Part shown: positions 42,237-51,528 of the stretch, piece by piece
Numbering within the stretch: the stretch's first letter is position 1
Layout: the number at the start of each line of letters is the position of its first letter
Source of the DNA: Bacteroidales bacterium UBA6397
Lineage (GTDB): Bacteria > Bacteroidota > Bacteroidia > Bacteroidales > UBA932
Length of the DNA: 64,000 nt
Reading direction: 5' to 3'
NCBI GenBank assembly: GCA_002439875.1
Contig: DJQB01000028.1
Span: forward strand, 1-64,000
Made by a program: the position numbers and the translations under genes
The notes under the pieces: model-generated
Databases searched by the model: none
Seen by the model: only the letters and a program-made list of their open reading frames with translations
What the model was told of the DNA's origin: nothing

Positions 42237-43445
42237 CTACCGGATGTTGCGGCGGACGGGGAGGAGGGCGATGATGTAGCCGATTAGGGCGACTCCGGTG
42301 ATGGTGGCTAGGACGTCCTGCCACTGTAGGATGACGGGATAGGCGTTCACGAGGAAGCTTCCGGGCATCTTGATGAAGCCGAAGTGTTGCTGTGCGAGGG
42401 AAAATCCTATGCCGATGACAAGACCGGCGGCAAGACCGAGAAGCGAGATCAGCCAGCCTTCCAAGGTGAAAGTGCGGCGGAGCATCTTGCCTGTGGCGCC
42501 GAGGCTGCGGAAAGTCTCGATGTCATCCTTTTTCTCGATGATGAGCATCGTGATGCTGCCGAAGATGTTCAGGGCGATGATGATGATGACGAATATCAGG
42601 ATGATGTAGATGGCTGCCTTCTCGTAGCGCATCATCTTGTAGAGCGAAGGGTTCTGGCGGAACCGGTCCGAAACCTTGAAGTCATGTCCCAACTCTTTCT
42701 GGATATTCCTGATTGCGGCTCTGAGATCCTTTGATGTCGCTCCCTCAACCAGCCTAATCTCGACTCCTGAGACTTCATCCTCGTAGCCAAGCAGTTGCCT
42801 CATTTGCTCAATAGGCAGAATCATCAAGTCGTTGTCAATCTGCTGGTTGACCGAGAATATTCCTGCCGGGCGCATTCGCACAGACTCGATTGACGCAGCA
42901 GGGTTAGCCAGCGAAAAGTTCCTGTCCCTTATCGGGAAAAACAATTCAGCTGACGTAAGGAAGGCCGGATTCATGCCCATTTTGTAGGCCAGACCTGCTC
43001 CTACCACCATCTGCGGCAACTGCCCTTTGTGCAGGGAGAACATTCCATTTGTGATGTGCTCGGCTAAAGTGGAGTTTGCCTCGAAGGTGCTGTCCACACC
43101 TTTGGCTTTGGCTATCCCTTGATGTCCGTCATAGTCCACGAACACATTCTCTTGAAGTATGAGATCATATTCCCCGACAAGAGGATTCCTCTTGACCCGC
43201 TCGAAGGCCTCACCTTCAGGGATGAATACCTTCCCTTTTACGGGAGTGATGAGGATGTCCGGCTCGACATTGCTCAGAGTGGATTTAACCAGTTCGTCAA
43301 ATCCGTTATAGATTGAAAGGATGATGATCAATGCCGCTGTGCCTATAGCCATACCAACGGCACTGATCGCGGAGATGATGTTGATCACATTGTGTGACTT
43401 CTTCGCGAACAAGTACCGTCGTGCTATGAAAAGAGGCAGATGCAT
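42237..43445 (-). CDS. LolC/LolE-type ABC transporter permease
   Basis: A 402-residue permease with the MacB/FtsX topology: one N-terminal membrane segment after ARRYLFAKKSHNVINIISAISAVGM, a periplasmic MacB_PCD domain (about 55-250), and three C-terminal membrane segments (IYIILIFVIIIIALNIFGSITMLIIEKKDDIETFRSLGAT). The motif KKDDIETFRSLGAT is the coupling helix seen in LolC/E and FtsX. Its ATPase is not next to it. It starts 7 nt after glnS, so the two share a transcript. A role in lipoprotein release from the inner membrane is the best guess. Confidence 0.82.
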   Translation of the reverse strand: MHLPLFIARRYLFAKKSHNVINIISAISAVGMAIGTAALIIILSIYNGFDELVKSTLSNVEPDILITPVKGKVFIPEGEAFERVKRNPLVGEYDLILQENVFVDYDGHQGIAKAKGVDSTFEANSTLAEHITNGMFSLHKGQLPQMVVGAGLAYKMGMNPAFLTSAELFFPIRDRNFSLANPAASIESVRMRPAGIFSVNQQIDNDLMILPIEQMRQLLGYEDEVSGVEIRLVEGATSKDLRAAIRNIQKELGHDFKVSDRFRQNPSLYKMMRYEKAAIYIILIFVIIIIALNIFGSITMLIIEKKDDIETFRSLGATGKMLRRTFTLEGWLISLLGLAAGLVIGIGFSLAQQHFGFIKMPGSFLVNAYPVILQWQDVLATITGVALIGYIIALLPVRRNIR

Positions 43446-43452
43446 ACCTCTG

Positions 43453-45129
43453 CTATTCAGGCTTGTAGGAATCCTTCAGGGCTGTCGTCTTATTGAATAT
43501 GGCCTTGTCCTCTGTGCTGTCCGGATCCTTGTGGTAGTAACCGGTGCGCTCGAACTGCACGGCGATTCCGGACTTGTCCTCCAGAAGGGCCGGCTCGGCG
43601 TAGCCCTTTGCTATCGTGAGTGACTCCGGGTTGAGGAAATCCTTGTAGTCCTTGTCCTCAGGGATGTTGTTCATGTCCTCCTTGACAAAGAGACGATCGT
43701 AGTTACGGATCTCGATCTCTTTGGCATGTTCGGTTGAAACCCAATGGATCGTGCCTTTGACAGATCTCCACTCGCCTCCGCCCGGCCTCGTGGTCGGATC
43801 ATAGGAGCATTTCAACTCGACAACGTTGCCGTCAGCGTCCTTGATGACCTCCTCGCACTTGATGATGTAGGTGTATTTGAGGCGCACCTCTCCGTCAGGC
43901 TTGAGGCGGAAGAACTTCTTCGGGGCGTCCTCCATGAAGTCGTCACGCTCGATGTAGAACTCTCCGGTGAACGGAACCTTGCGGGTCGCGCCCTCCGGAT
44001 CGGCAGGGTTGAGAGGGCAGTCGAACCACTCCACCTTGCCCGGCTCCCAGTTCGTCAGTGTAACCTTCAGCGGCTTCTGTACGACCATGTACCTGTTGGC
44101 CCTTGCGTTTAGATCCTGACGCACGCACCATTCCAGAAGCTGGATGTCCATCATCTGGTCGCGCTTGGAGACCCCTATCTTCTCGCAGAACATCTTTAGG
44201 GCCTCGGCTGTGTAGCCGCGTCGCCTTACTCCGCAAAGGGTAGGCATTCGTGGGTCGTCCCAGCCTGAGACGAGACCTTTCTGCACGAGTTCAAGAAGCT
44301 TCCTCTTGCTCATAAGAGTGAAGGTCAGGTTCAGTCTGGCGAACTCGTACTGATGGCTTGGCCAGATCTCAAGGGTCTTGATGAACCAATCGTAAAGAGG
44401 TCTGTGGACATCGAACTCAAGGGTGCAGATCGAATGGGTGATGTGCTCAATGGAGTCGCACTGGCCGTGGGTGAAGTCGTACATCGGGTAGATGCACCAT
44501 TTGTCGCCCGTGCGGTGGTGAGACGCGTGCTTGATCCTGTAAAGAATCGGGTCACGGAACATCATGTTCGGGGAGGCCATGTCAATCCTCGCGCGGAGAA
44601 CTTTCTCTCCGTCGGCGTACTTGCCGGCCTTCATGTCCCTGAACAACTGGAGGTTCTCCTCTACGGAGCGGTTTCTGTAAGGACTCTCTGTGCCTGGCTT
44701 GTCCACAGTGCCACGCCCCTTGCTGATCTCCTCCTGGGTCTGGTCATCCACGTAGGCCTGGCCACGCTCTACCATCTGCTCTGCCCATGCGTAGAGCTGG
44801 TCGAAATAGTCGGAAGCGTAAAGTTCCTTGTCCCACTTGAAGCCGAGCCACTGAATGTCCTCCTTGATCGAGTCAACATATTCAGTGTCCTCCTTGGTCG
44901 GGTTGGTGTCGTCGAAGCGCAGGTTGGTCTTGCCGCCGTACTTCTGCGCGAGACCGAAGTTGATGCAGATGCTCTTCGCGTGTCCGAGATGGAGGTATCC
45001 GTTAGGCTCCGGAGGGAAACGTGTCTTCACGCTCTTCACTCTTCCGGACTTCAGGTCGTCCTCAATAATCTCTTCAAGAAAGTTGAGTCTTTTCGGCTCC
45101 TCGGCCGTAGGATTTTTCGCTTCTTCCAT
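43453..45129 (-). CDS. glnS: Glutaminyl-tRNA synthetase
   Basis: A 558-residue class I synthetase. Signature HLGH is in PEPNGYLHLGHAKSICINFG, and the KMSKS equivalent is MSKRK in TLMSKRKLLELV. DDPRMPTLCGVRRRGY and HWVSTEHAKEIEIRNYDRLF mark it as GlnRS (not GluRS) with the C-terminal beta-barrel anticodon domain. Length is near the E. coli enzyme. Its -7 box lies 135 nt upstream, leaving a leader of about 130 nt with a small hairpin. Confidence 0.93.
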   Translation of the reverse strand: MEEAKNPTAEEPKRLNFLEEIIEDDLKSGRVKSVKTRFPPEPNGYLHLGHAKSICINFGLAQKYGGKTNLRFDDTNPTKEDTEYVDSIKEDIQWLGFKWDKELYASDYFDQLYAWAEQMVERGQAYVDDQTQEEISKGRGTVDKPGTESPYRNRSVEENLQLFRDMKAGKYADGEKVLRARIDMASPNMMFRDPILYRIKHASHHRTGDKWCIYPMYDFTHGQCDSIEHITHSICTLEFDVHRPLYDWFIKTLEIWPSHQYEFARLNLTFTLMSKRKLLELVQKGLVSGWDDPRMPTLCGVRRRGYTAEALKMFCEKIGVSKRDQMMDIQLLEWCVRQDLNARANRYMVVQKPLKVTLTNWEPGKVEWFDCPLNPADPEGATRKVPFTGEFYIERDDFMEDAPKKFFRLKPDGEVRLKYTYIIKCEEVIKDADGNVVELKCSYDPTTRPGGGEWRSVKGTIHWVSTEHAKEIEIRNYDRLFVKEDMNNIPEDKDYKDFLNPESLTIAKGYAEPALLEDKSGIAVQFERTGYYHKDPDSTEDKAIFNKTTALKDSYKPE

Positions 45130-45210
45130 TGTCTGTCAGTATTAAGTAATCATTAAAAATTAACTTGAAAAGTTGCATCTTTATGGTCTATTTTCTTTTA
45201 TAATCAGCCA

Positions 45211-45225
45211 TGTGCCACCGGCACA
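45211..45225. other. Small hairpin in the glnS leader
   Basis: TGTGCC-ACC-GGCACA, perfect 6-bp stem, about 85 nt upstream of the glnS ATG. No known riboswitch or T-box pattern is seen. Confidence 0.4.
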
Positions 45226-45264
45226 CTCCTTTTCCAAAAGAAATCTATCCTCATAAATCTGATG

Positions 45265-45272
45265 CAAATTTA
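45265..45272 (-). promoter_or_regulatory. -7 box (TAAATTTG) of glnS
   Basis: A perfect TAnnTTTG word on the minus strand. Confidence 0.55.
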
Positions 45273-45575
45273 GTTCAACTTATTTTTATAATGCCTACTA
45301 AACTCACAAAAATACAAAAATATCCCCTGATTGTCTCTTTTAGAATGTAAATTAGTCAGTGAAATCGTTGGTTGACATTGGATCATAATGGAGTTTCTTT
45401 TATATGAAGGTGCCCACCTGGGCAGGAATTGGCTTTATGATTCGGGGAAATGGAAAATCGAGGACGGTGACAATTTGTCAGTCCTAAGCGCTTGGAACAT
45501 ATTTTGACTATTCCTGCCACAGCTTCGCCGGATGGCGGAGCCGACTGAATATAAAAATTAAAAATTAAAAATATT
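45273..45575. other. Intergenic region upstream of htpG
   Basis: It holds an imperfect hairpin GCTTCGCC-GGAT-GGCGGAGC (about 45522-45541, one G-T pair) and an AT-rich tract just before the htpG ATG. I see no CIRCE element and no clear -7 box; TATTTTG near 45500 is a weak candidate. Confidence 0.4.
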
Positions 45576-47576
45576 ATGGCAACTAACAAAGGACAGATTG
45601 GAGTGACGACCGAGAACATATTTCCGGTCATCAAGCAGTTCCTCTATTCGGATCACGAGATATTCCTTAGGGAACTGGTCGCGAACGCGGTGGATGCTTC
45701 GCAGAAGATGAAGGCGATTGCCTCCAACGGTGATTTCAAGGGCGAGCTGGGCGACCTCAAGGTTCGTGTCGAGCTTGACGAGAAGGCCAAGACGCTGAGA
45801 ATCGTCGATAACGGTATCGGCATGACCGATGAGGAGATTGACAGGTACATCAATCAGATCGCATTCTCCTCAGCCGGGGAGTTCCTTGAAAAGTACAAGG
45901 ATCAGAACATCATCGGCCATTTCGGACTGGGATTCTATTCGGCGTTTATGGTCGCGAAAAAGGTGACCATCGAGTCTCTTTCCTGGAAGGAAGGCGCGAA
46001 GGGTGTTATCTGGAGCTGCGAGGGCGACCCTGAGTTCGAGATGGGTCCTTGCGATAAGGCCGAAAGAGGCACTGTCATCACCCTTTATCTTGATGACGAG
46101 GCCGCCAAGGACTACGGCACGAAAGGTAAGATCCAGCAGCTTCTGGACAAGTACTGCAAGTTTATGCCTGTTCCTATTGTATTCGGCAAGGAACAGGAAT
46201 GGAAGGACGGAAAATATGTCGACACTGACAAGGACAATGTCATCAACAAGATTGAGCCGCTTTGGACCCGCAAGCCGTCAGAACTTAAGGAGGAGGATTA
46301 TATGAAGTTCTACAGGGAACTCTATCCTATGAAGGAGGATCCTCTGTTTTACATCCATTTGAACGTTGACTATCCGTTCAACCTCACTGGTATCCTCTAC
46401 TTCCCTAAGATCAAGGACAGGATGGCGATTGAGAAGAACAACATCCAACTCTACTGCAACCAGATGTTCGTCACGGATCACGTGGAAAACATTGTGCCTG
46501 ACTTTCTGACACTCCTGCATGGTGTGATCGACTCTCCGGACATTCCTCTGAACGTCTCCAGAAGTTACCTGCAGGCCGACGAGAATGTCAAGAAGATCTC
46601 GACCTACATCACCAAGAAGGTGGCCGACAGGCTTGAGGATATATTCAAGAACGAGCGTGACGCATGGGAGAAGAAGTGGGACAACCTCAAGCTGTTTATT
46701 GAATATGGTATGCTCTCCGACGAGAAGTTCTGCGAACGTGCGCTCAAGTTCGCCCTGTTCAAGAACACCGACGGCAAGTATTTCTCTCTTGAGGACTACC
46801 GCAAGGCCATCGCTGAGAACCAGACCGACAAGGACAAGAAGGTCGTTTACCTCTATGCCACCGACACCGATGAGCAGTACGCATTCATCGAGGCGGCGAA
46901 GAACAAGGGCTACGATGTGCTCCTGATGGACTGCGAACTTGACGCTCACTATGTCAACCTGCTGGAGCAGAAGATTCCGGACACAAGGTTTGCCCGTGTG
47001 GACTCAGACACCATCGACAACCTCATTCCTAAGAGCGAGAAGGTAAAGCCGGAAATGGCGCAGTCCGACAAGGATGACCTCAGCGCGATGTTCAAGGCCG
47101 TCCTGCCTAAGGGCAACGACTACTTCGTGGAGGCCGACAACCTTGGCGAGAACGCCGCTCCGGTGATCATCACCCGCAATGAGTTCATGAGGCGTTACCG
47201 CGAGATGAGCGCGATGGGTGGCGGAATGAACTTCTATGGGAATATGCCTGAGTCGTTCAACATCACCGTCAACCTTGAGAACCCGGTCATGGCCGGAATC
47301 GTCACCGAGGCCAAGTCCAAGATCACCCCGATGCAGGAACTTCCCGCCGAACCTGGCAAGGACGCTTCCGAGGACGAGAAGAAGCGGATCAATGACGAGC
47401 GTCAGGCCATCAAAGACGCCCATCAGGCTGTGGTCGATGAGTATGCCAACGGCAACGACATCCTCAAGCAGGTGATCGACCTCGCCCTCCTTTCCAACGG
47501 ACTGCTCAAAGGCAAGGCTCTTTCCGACTTCATCGCCCGCAGCGAGAAAGTCATCGCGGACGTCTGCCGCAAGTAG
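45576..47576 (+). CDS. htpG: Molecular chaperone HtpG (Hsp90)
   Basis: A 666-residue Hsp90. The GHKL ATP site is seen in FLRELVANAVDASQKMKAI (N-box), VDNGIGMT (G1) and IGHFGLGFYSAFMVA (G2). The middle domain has SRSYLQ-type RSYLQAD and WEKKWDNLKLFIEYGML. The C-terminal region has a Lys/Glu/Asp-rich loop (PGKDASEDEKKRINDERQ). It folds client proteins under stress in the cytoplasm. A strong hairpin terminator follows the stop by about 60 nt. Confidence 0.93.
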   Translation: MATNKGQIGVTTENIFPVIKQFLYSDHEIFLRELVANAVDASQKMKAIASNGDFKGELGDLKVRVELDEKAKTLRIVDNGIGMTDEEIDRYINQIAFSSAGEFLEKYKDQNIIGHFGLGFYSAFMVAKKVTIESLSWKEGAKGVIWSCEGDPEFEMGPCDKAERGTVITLYLDDEAAKDYGTKGKIQQLLDKYCKFMPVPIVFGKEQEWKDGKYVDTDKDNVINKIEPLWTRKPSELKEEDYMKFYRELYPMKEDPLFYIHLNVDYPFNLTGILYFPKIKDRMAIEKNNIQLYCNQMFVTDHVENIVPDFLTLLHGVIDSPDIPLNVSRSYLQADENVKKISTYITKKVADRLEDIFKNERDAWEKKWDNLKLFIEYGMLSDEKFCERALKFALFKNTDGKYFSLEDYRKAIAENQTDKDKKVVYLYATDTDEQYAFIEAAKNKGYDVLLMDCELDAHYVNLLEQKIPDTRFARVDSDTIDNLIPKSEKVKPEMAQSDKDDLSAMFKAVLPKGNDYFVEADNLGENAAPVIITRNEFMRRYREMSAMGGGMNFYGNMPESFNITVNLENPVMAGIVTEAKSKITPMQELPAEPGKDASEDEKKRINDERQAIKDAHQAVVDEYANGNDILKQVIDLALLSNGLLKGKALSDFIARSEKVIADVCRK

Positions 47577-47637
47577 GTTTTGAATGAATATCTTCGCTGC
47601 TGATAGCGGGTGTTAAGACCGCAAGGGCGGGGACAGA

Positions 47638-47691
47638 AGAAAACCCATTTCTAAATTTTTCACGTTACAAAAATTTAGAAATGGGTTTTCT
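47638..47691. terminator. Long hairpin terminator between htpG and the convergent transglutaminase gene
   Basis: AAACCCATTTCTAAATTTTT (47641-47660) pairs perfectly with 47669-47688 around an 8-nt loop, and further pairs extend it to at least 23 bp (47638-47691). It ends in T-runs on both strands, so it can stop both genes. It shares CTAAAT and TTTTCACG with the hairpin at 6441-6487. Confidence 0.75.
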
Positions 47692-47732
47692 CTTGTCTTG
47701 CCAACTTCAGTAGCAATAAACCGTTAGATAGA

Positions 47733-49133
47733 CTAGTCCAGGTACTCGATCTTGAAGTCGTAGTCCCACTGGGTGAAATAGAGGTTGCCTTTCTCCCATT
47801 CGACTTCACCACGTTGGAAATCAACGGTGTCGCTGCGAGGGTACTTCTTCACAGGGTCGAGATTGCCACCGAAATCCGAATTGACAATCATCCTGTAAGG
47901 ATCGATGCCACCGAGGAAGAAATAGCCTCCGTAAGGGGTGATTCCGAAACTCTGATCGACAGGAACCCAGCCGTAGCCTTCGAAATAGACCTCTCCCCAG
48001 TCGTGAAGATTGCCCGCTCCCGGGTGCATCATCAGGCCGCTCTGCCACCTGGCCGGGATGCCTTTGTAGCGACACATCGTGATGAAGAGCAATGTCACCT
48101 GGCCGCAGTCCCCATGGCGGTTCGTCAGGACGTACTCAGGAATATTCTCGATCGTGGAATAGTCTCTGGCCGATGCCCATGGGAATGTCTTGTCGATCCA
48201 CGTGTAGATAGCCTTGGCCTGAAGGTAAGGATTCTCAATGCCGGCTGTTACTGAATCGGCAGCGGCCTTGATCTTCTCAGTGAAGATCACGTGCTGCTCG
48301 CGCTCGGCGGTATATTCCTTATATTTAGAAGTCGCGACATTGTATGGCAAGACCTTGGAAGAGTCGATCGGATGCCATTCGCCGCTGGAGGTATATTCAA
48401 AGATCTCGTGGAAGACGGTAGGTTTGTTCTTGACGGTCTTTGCTTCCATATAGACACTGCTGTGCGGGTGAGATGGCTCGGAGAAAGTCAGTTTCTCAAT
48501 CGGGTACGCCACGCCGTTGGCTCCGGCCTCTATGAATTTGAAGTCGGTCTGGCGGGGCACATCCTGACGTGGGAGAGGCAGCCAGCATCGCAGTGTCTGG
48601 CCAGGCCGCAATGTGTTTGCGTGGACCGAAAGAGTGAAAGTCACTCTCATCCTCTTCGGCAGGGCGAAATAAGGATTCTCCTTTCCTTCAGCGAGGTTCT
48701 CCAGTACCTGCTTCTTAATCTGAGGAATTGTCACAGCATCGATGGCTTCATGCCCAGTCAGAGATGTCCCGCTCTTTGACAGATCCTGATCCTTTACATC
48801 GGCAGCGGCCTTTATTGCAGCCAACTCCGGATTGATTCTGAACAGGTTGCGGGCGGCAGCGGAGAAATACATAGTGCGTTTCCCGATTTGCATCGATTCC
48901 AATTCCCCTGAAGCGGTCCACTTGTCAATCTGCTCGTCAGTGACATCGGGAATGTATTTCTGAATATATTCCTTCACATCCTCCCTTGTGGCGCAGAACT
49001 CCGTAGCCAGCCTTTGCGCCAGATCCTTGTCCCATGAATATTTGTACCTCATCTGCCTCGGCAGCCAGATGTTAGCAGCCAACGCAATCGCCACCAATGT
49101 CCAAAGGACGATTTCTTTCCTTTTCATTGCCAT
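47733..49133 (-). CDS. Transglutaminase-like cysteine-peptidase-fold protein
   Basis: A 466-residue protein with an N-terminal membrane or signal segment (EIVLWTLVAIALAANIWLP). The transglutaminase core has the triad in RHGDCGQVTLLFITMCR (Cys), LHDWGEVYFEGYGWVPVDQSFG (His and Asp). N-terminal half: a helical region and a beta-sandwich (about 170-260). It begins 3 nt after the dipeptide epimerase stop. Neighbours that act on muropeptides suggest an amidase or peptidase on peptidoglycan-derived peptides; this is inference. Confidence 0.75.
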   Translation of the reverse strand: MAMKRKEIVLWTLVAIALAANIWLPRQMRYKYSWDKDLAQRLATEFCATREDVKEYIQKYIPDVTDEQIDKWTASGELESMQIGKRTMYFSAAARNLFRINPELAAIKAAADVKDQDLSKSGTSLTGHEAIDAVTIPQIKKQVLENLAEGKENPYFALPKRMRVTFTLSVHANTLRPGQTLRCWLPLPRQDVPRQTDFKFIEAGANGVAYPIEKLTFSEPSHPHSSVYMEAKTVKNKPTVFHEIFEYTSSGEWHPIDSSKVLPYNVATSKYKEYTAEREQHVIFTEKIKAAADSVTAGIENPYLQAKAIYTWIDKTFPWASARDYSTIENIPEYVLTNRHGDCGQVTLLFITMCRYKGIPARWQSGLMMHPGAGNLHDWGEVYFEGYGWVPVDQSFGITPYGGYFFLGGIDPYRMIVNSDFGGNLDPVKKYPRSDTVDFQRGEVEWEKGNLYFTQWDYDFKIEYLD

Positions 49134-49136
49134 GGC

Positions 49137-50303
49137 TTACAGTAATTTGAGTCCGAGACCAGGACGATCCGGAAGAGTGATTTTTCCGTCAACGACTGTC
49201 ATCCCTTCGAATCGGTCGTTGGCTATCAGAAGGTTTCCGTCAAGATCCGCGAAATCCACGGCGGGGGACAGATGGGCGGCGGCGGTCACGGCGCAGGATG
49301 TCTCGGTCATGCAGCCGACCATCACCTTCATCCCTTCCGCCCGGGCGTAGTTCAGCATCTTCCACGCCTCACGCATTCCGGTGCACTTCATCAGCTTGAT
49401 GTTGATGCCGGTGTAGGCGCCCTTGACCCTCTGAACGTCAGCGAGCCGCTGGATGGCCTCGTCCGCGAATGTAGGAAGTGGGCTGCGCTCGGTCAGCCAT
49501 GCATTCTCATCCATCATCTCTTTCGGCATTGGCTGCTCAACCATCACAACTCCATGATCTTTAAGCCAGTAGATCATCTCCAGGGCCTTCTCCTTGTCCT
49601 TCCAGCCCTGATTGGCGTCCACTGCAAGCGGCAGGTCGGTGATCTCACGGATGGTCTGAATCATTTCCTTGTCGTTGTCAAGCCCTACCTTAACCTTAAG
49701 AATTTTAAATTGTTCAGCGCATTCCTTCGTCTTCTCGCGGACCACATCCGGAGTGTCGATTCCGATGGTGAACGTGGTGTTCGGAGCCTTGGCCGCGTTG
49801 AGTCCCCAGATCCTGTACCAAGGCTGTCCCATCAGCTGCCCGACAAGATCATGCAGGGCGATGTCCACTGCTGCCTTGGCGGCGGTGTCCCCCTCGTTGA
49901 TCCCGTCCACGTAAGTCAGAATGTCATCAATCTGGAAAGGGTCGCTGAACTGCTCCAGATTGACCTTTTTCAGGAAGTTGCAGACGCTCTCCACGGTCTG
50001 TCCGAGGTACGGTGGCATCGAAGCCTCACCATAGCCGGTGAATCCGTCATATTCGATCTTCACCTGCACATCCGGAGTGGTGGTTCTTGAATATGAAGCC
50101 ACAGTGAACGTGTGTCTTAGCTTTAGCTCATACGGCTCGAAGCTCAGCTTCATCCTTGCCGTGCCGCCTACTTTGTAAGGTTTAGGAATATTCTTTCCCT
50201 CGTCCTTGCCGGCGCATCCGGTGATGATCCCCCCTGTTCCGATGACAAGTCCGCTCCCGGCAGTCGCCAGTCCCGCGGTCCTGAGAAAATCTCTGCGTTT
50301 CAT
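49137..50303 (-). CDS. L-Ala-D/L-Glu-type dipeptide epimerase (enolase superfamily)
   Basis: A 388-residue protein with a Tat-type signal (MKRRDFLRTAG) and lipobox-like ITGCAG. The enolase-superfamily residues are visible: KVKVG (base Lys), LAVDANQGW (Asp), VMVEQPM (Glu), FADEAI (Asp) and INIKLMK (second Lys). The family epimerises the Glu of L-Ala-D-Glu released from peptidoglycan. An exported or lipid-anchored form is unusual against the cytosolic E. coli YcjG. It sits between a sugar kinase and a transglutaminase-like gene with gaps of 9 and 3 nt. Confidence 0.8.
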   Translation of the reverse strand: MKRRDFLRTAGLATAGSGLVIGTGGIITGCAGKDEGKNIPKPYKVGGTARMKLSFEPYELKLRHTFTVASYSRTTTPDVQVKIEYDGFTGYGEASMPPYLGQTVESVCNFLKKVNLEQFSDPFQIDDILTYVDGINEGDTAAKAAVDIALHDLVGQLMGQPWYRIWGLNAAKAPNTTFTIGIDTPDVVREKTKECAEQFKILKVKVGLDNDKEMIQTIREITDLPLAVDANQGWKDKEKALEMIYWLKDHGVVMVEQPMPKEMMDENAWLTERSPLPTFADEAIQRLADVQRVKGAYTGINIKLMKCTGMREAWKMLNYARAEGMKVMVGCMTETSCAVTAAAHLSPAVDFADLDGNLLIANDRFEGMTVVDGKITLPDRPGLGLKLL

Positions 50304-50312
50304 ATTCGTGTG

Positions 50313-51464
50313 CTATTTTATTGATTCAATGAATGATGCCATCTGCGGTACTTTACTGAGAGCCGAGTGGAAGAGCTTCAACTGGTTGCGGGTGCGGACG
50401 AGGTTGTGATCCGGGTACTTGATCTTGTAGTAGGTGTCCCCGTTTATGTAGTCTGCGAAGAAGCGGACAGCCTGCATGAACGGGAACAGGCACGCCGCAT
50501 AAGGCAGATTCTCCCGCTCGATTGTTGTCAGGAATGACTTCGTGCCTTTCAGATAACCTCTTGTGAAGGCCTTGAATATCTCCATGTCGAAATCGACCTT
50601 CCCCAGTTCCGGCGAATCCTCGGCCACAGGGTTGGCTGCCGTGCGGAGGAAGTCCCCGAAGTCCGAGAACACATAACTCGGCATCACCGTGTCCAAGTCG
50701 ATGACGCACAGGATCTTGCCGTCCTTGTCGAACATCATGTTGTTGACCTTCGTGTCGCAGTGGCATATCCTTTTAGGAAGTTTTCCCTCACGGTGAAGCC
50801 GCTCGGCCTTGCACATCTGGACCCCGTACTTGTCGATGTCCTCAAGAATCTTATGCAGTTCCTGATCTTCCGTCTTGTCATCGGCGCGCAGACGTCCGGA
50901 CTTGTCCTCCCTGACGGCATCGACCAACTGCCTCAGTCTCAGCTCCATGTTGTGGAAGTCCGGAATCGTCTCCCCGAGCGTGTCAGGGATGTCAGCGAGC
51001 ATCGCCTCGAAGTTCCCGAAAGCCTCACCGGCATATTCAGAATACTCCGGGTTGACGGTCTCGTAGGTGTAGGCGTCATTGATGAACACCGACACCCTCC
51101 AGTACTTCCCGTCCTCAAGGCAGTAGGTTCTCGGTTTGTCGCTCATCAGCGCCTCCAACCTCTCTCCTTCTGATTTCAAAGGGATGAACCTCAGTACCTT
51201 GCGGTCGATGTCCTCCGCTCCTTCCGCTTCCAGTTTCTTACGAATATGTCTGGTCACGGCCTCGATGTTGCTCTGGAGCAAATCCACGTCAGTGAAGATC
51301 GCGTTGTTGATTCTCTGGAGCACATAATCAGGCGCGTCGCCCTCTGTGACAACCTTGTACGTGTCATTGATCAATCCATTGCCCAACGGCTTGATCTCCT
51401 TGACCTCGCCCTCGATGGCGAAAAGCTCAACTATTTTTTTCAGATCAGTCATAGTCAGTGTCAT
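50313..51464 (-). CDS. APH-fold sugar kinase (AmgK/NahK-like)
   Basis: A 383-residue aminoglycoside-phosphotransferase-fold kinase. GNGLINDTYKV is the nucleotide loop, HCDTKVNNMMFD the catalytic loop, and VIDLDTVMPSY the metal-binding DxD. Proteins of this kind in Bacteroidota are anomeric hexosamine kinases (N-acetylhexosamine 1-kinase or AmgK-like). Joined to the dipeptide epimerase it suggests recycling of GlcNAc/MurNAc and peptide from the cell wall. The start is 51464 or, equally, 51452 (MTDLKK). Confidence 0.75.
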   Translation of the reverse strand: MTLTMTDLKKIVELFAIEGEVKEIKPLGNGLINDTYKVVTEGDAPDYVLQRINNAIFTDVDLLQSNIEAVTRHIRKKLEAEGAEDIDRKVLRFIPLKSEGERLEALMSDKPRTYCLEDGKYWRVSVFINDAYTYETVNPEYSEYAGEAFGNFEAMLADIPDTLGETIPDFHNMELRLRQLVDAVREDKSGRLRADDKTEDQELHKILEDIDKYGVQMCKAERLHREGKLPKRICHCDTKVNNMMFDKDGKILCVIDLDTVMPSYVFSDFGDFLRTAANPVAEDSPELGKVDFDMEIFKAFTRGYLKGTKSFLTTIERENLPYAACLFPFMQAVRFFADYINGDTYYKIKYPDHNLVRTRNQLKLFHSALSKVPQMASFIESIK

Positions 51465-51528
51465 TTAAAAAAACATTATTCACTCAAGCATATTTATCAA
51501 GTACATTTATGATGATTACAGTCTTGAA

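Noticed and set aside
45211..45272. T-box or riboswitch in the glnS leader
   Set aside because: There is only one 6-bp hairpin and no specifier or antiterminator pattern.
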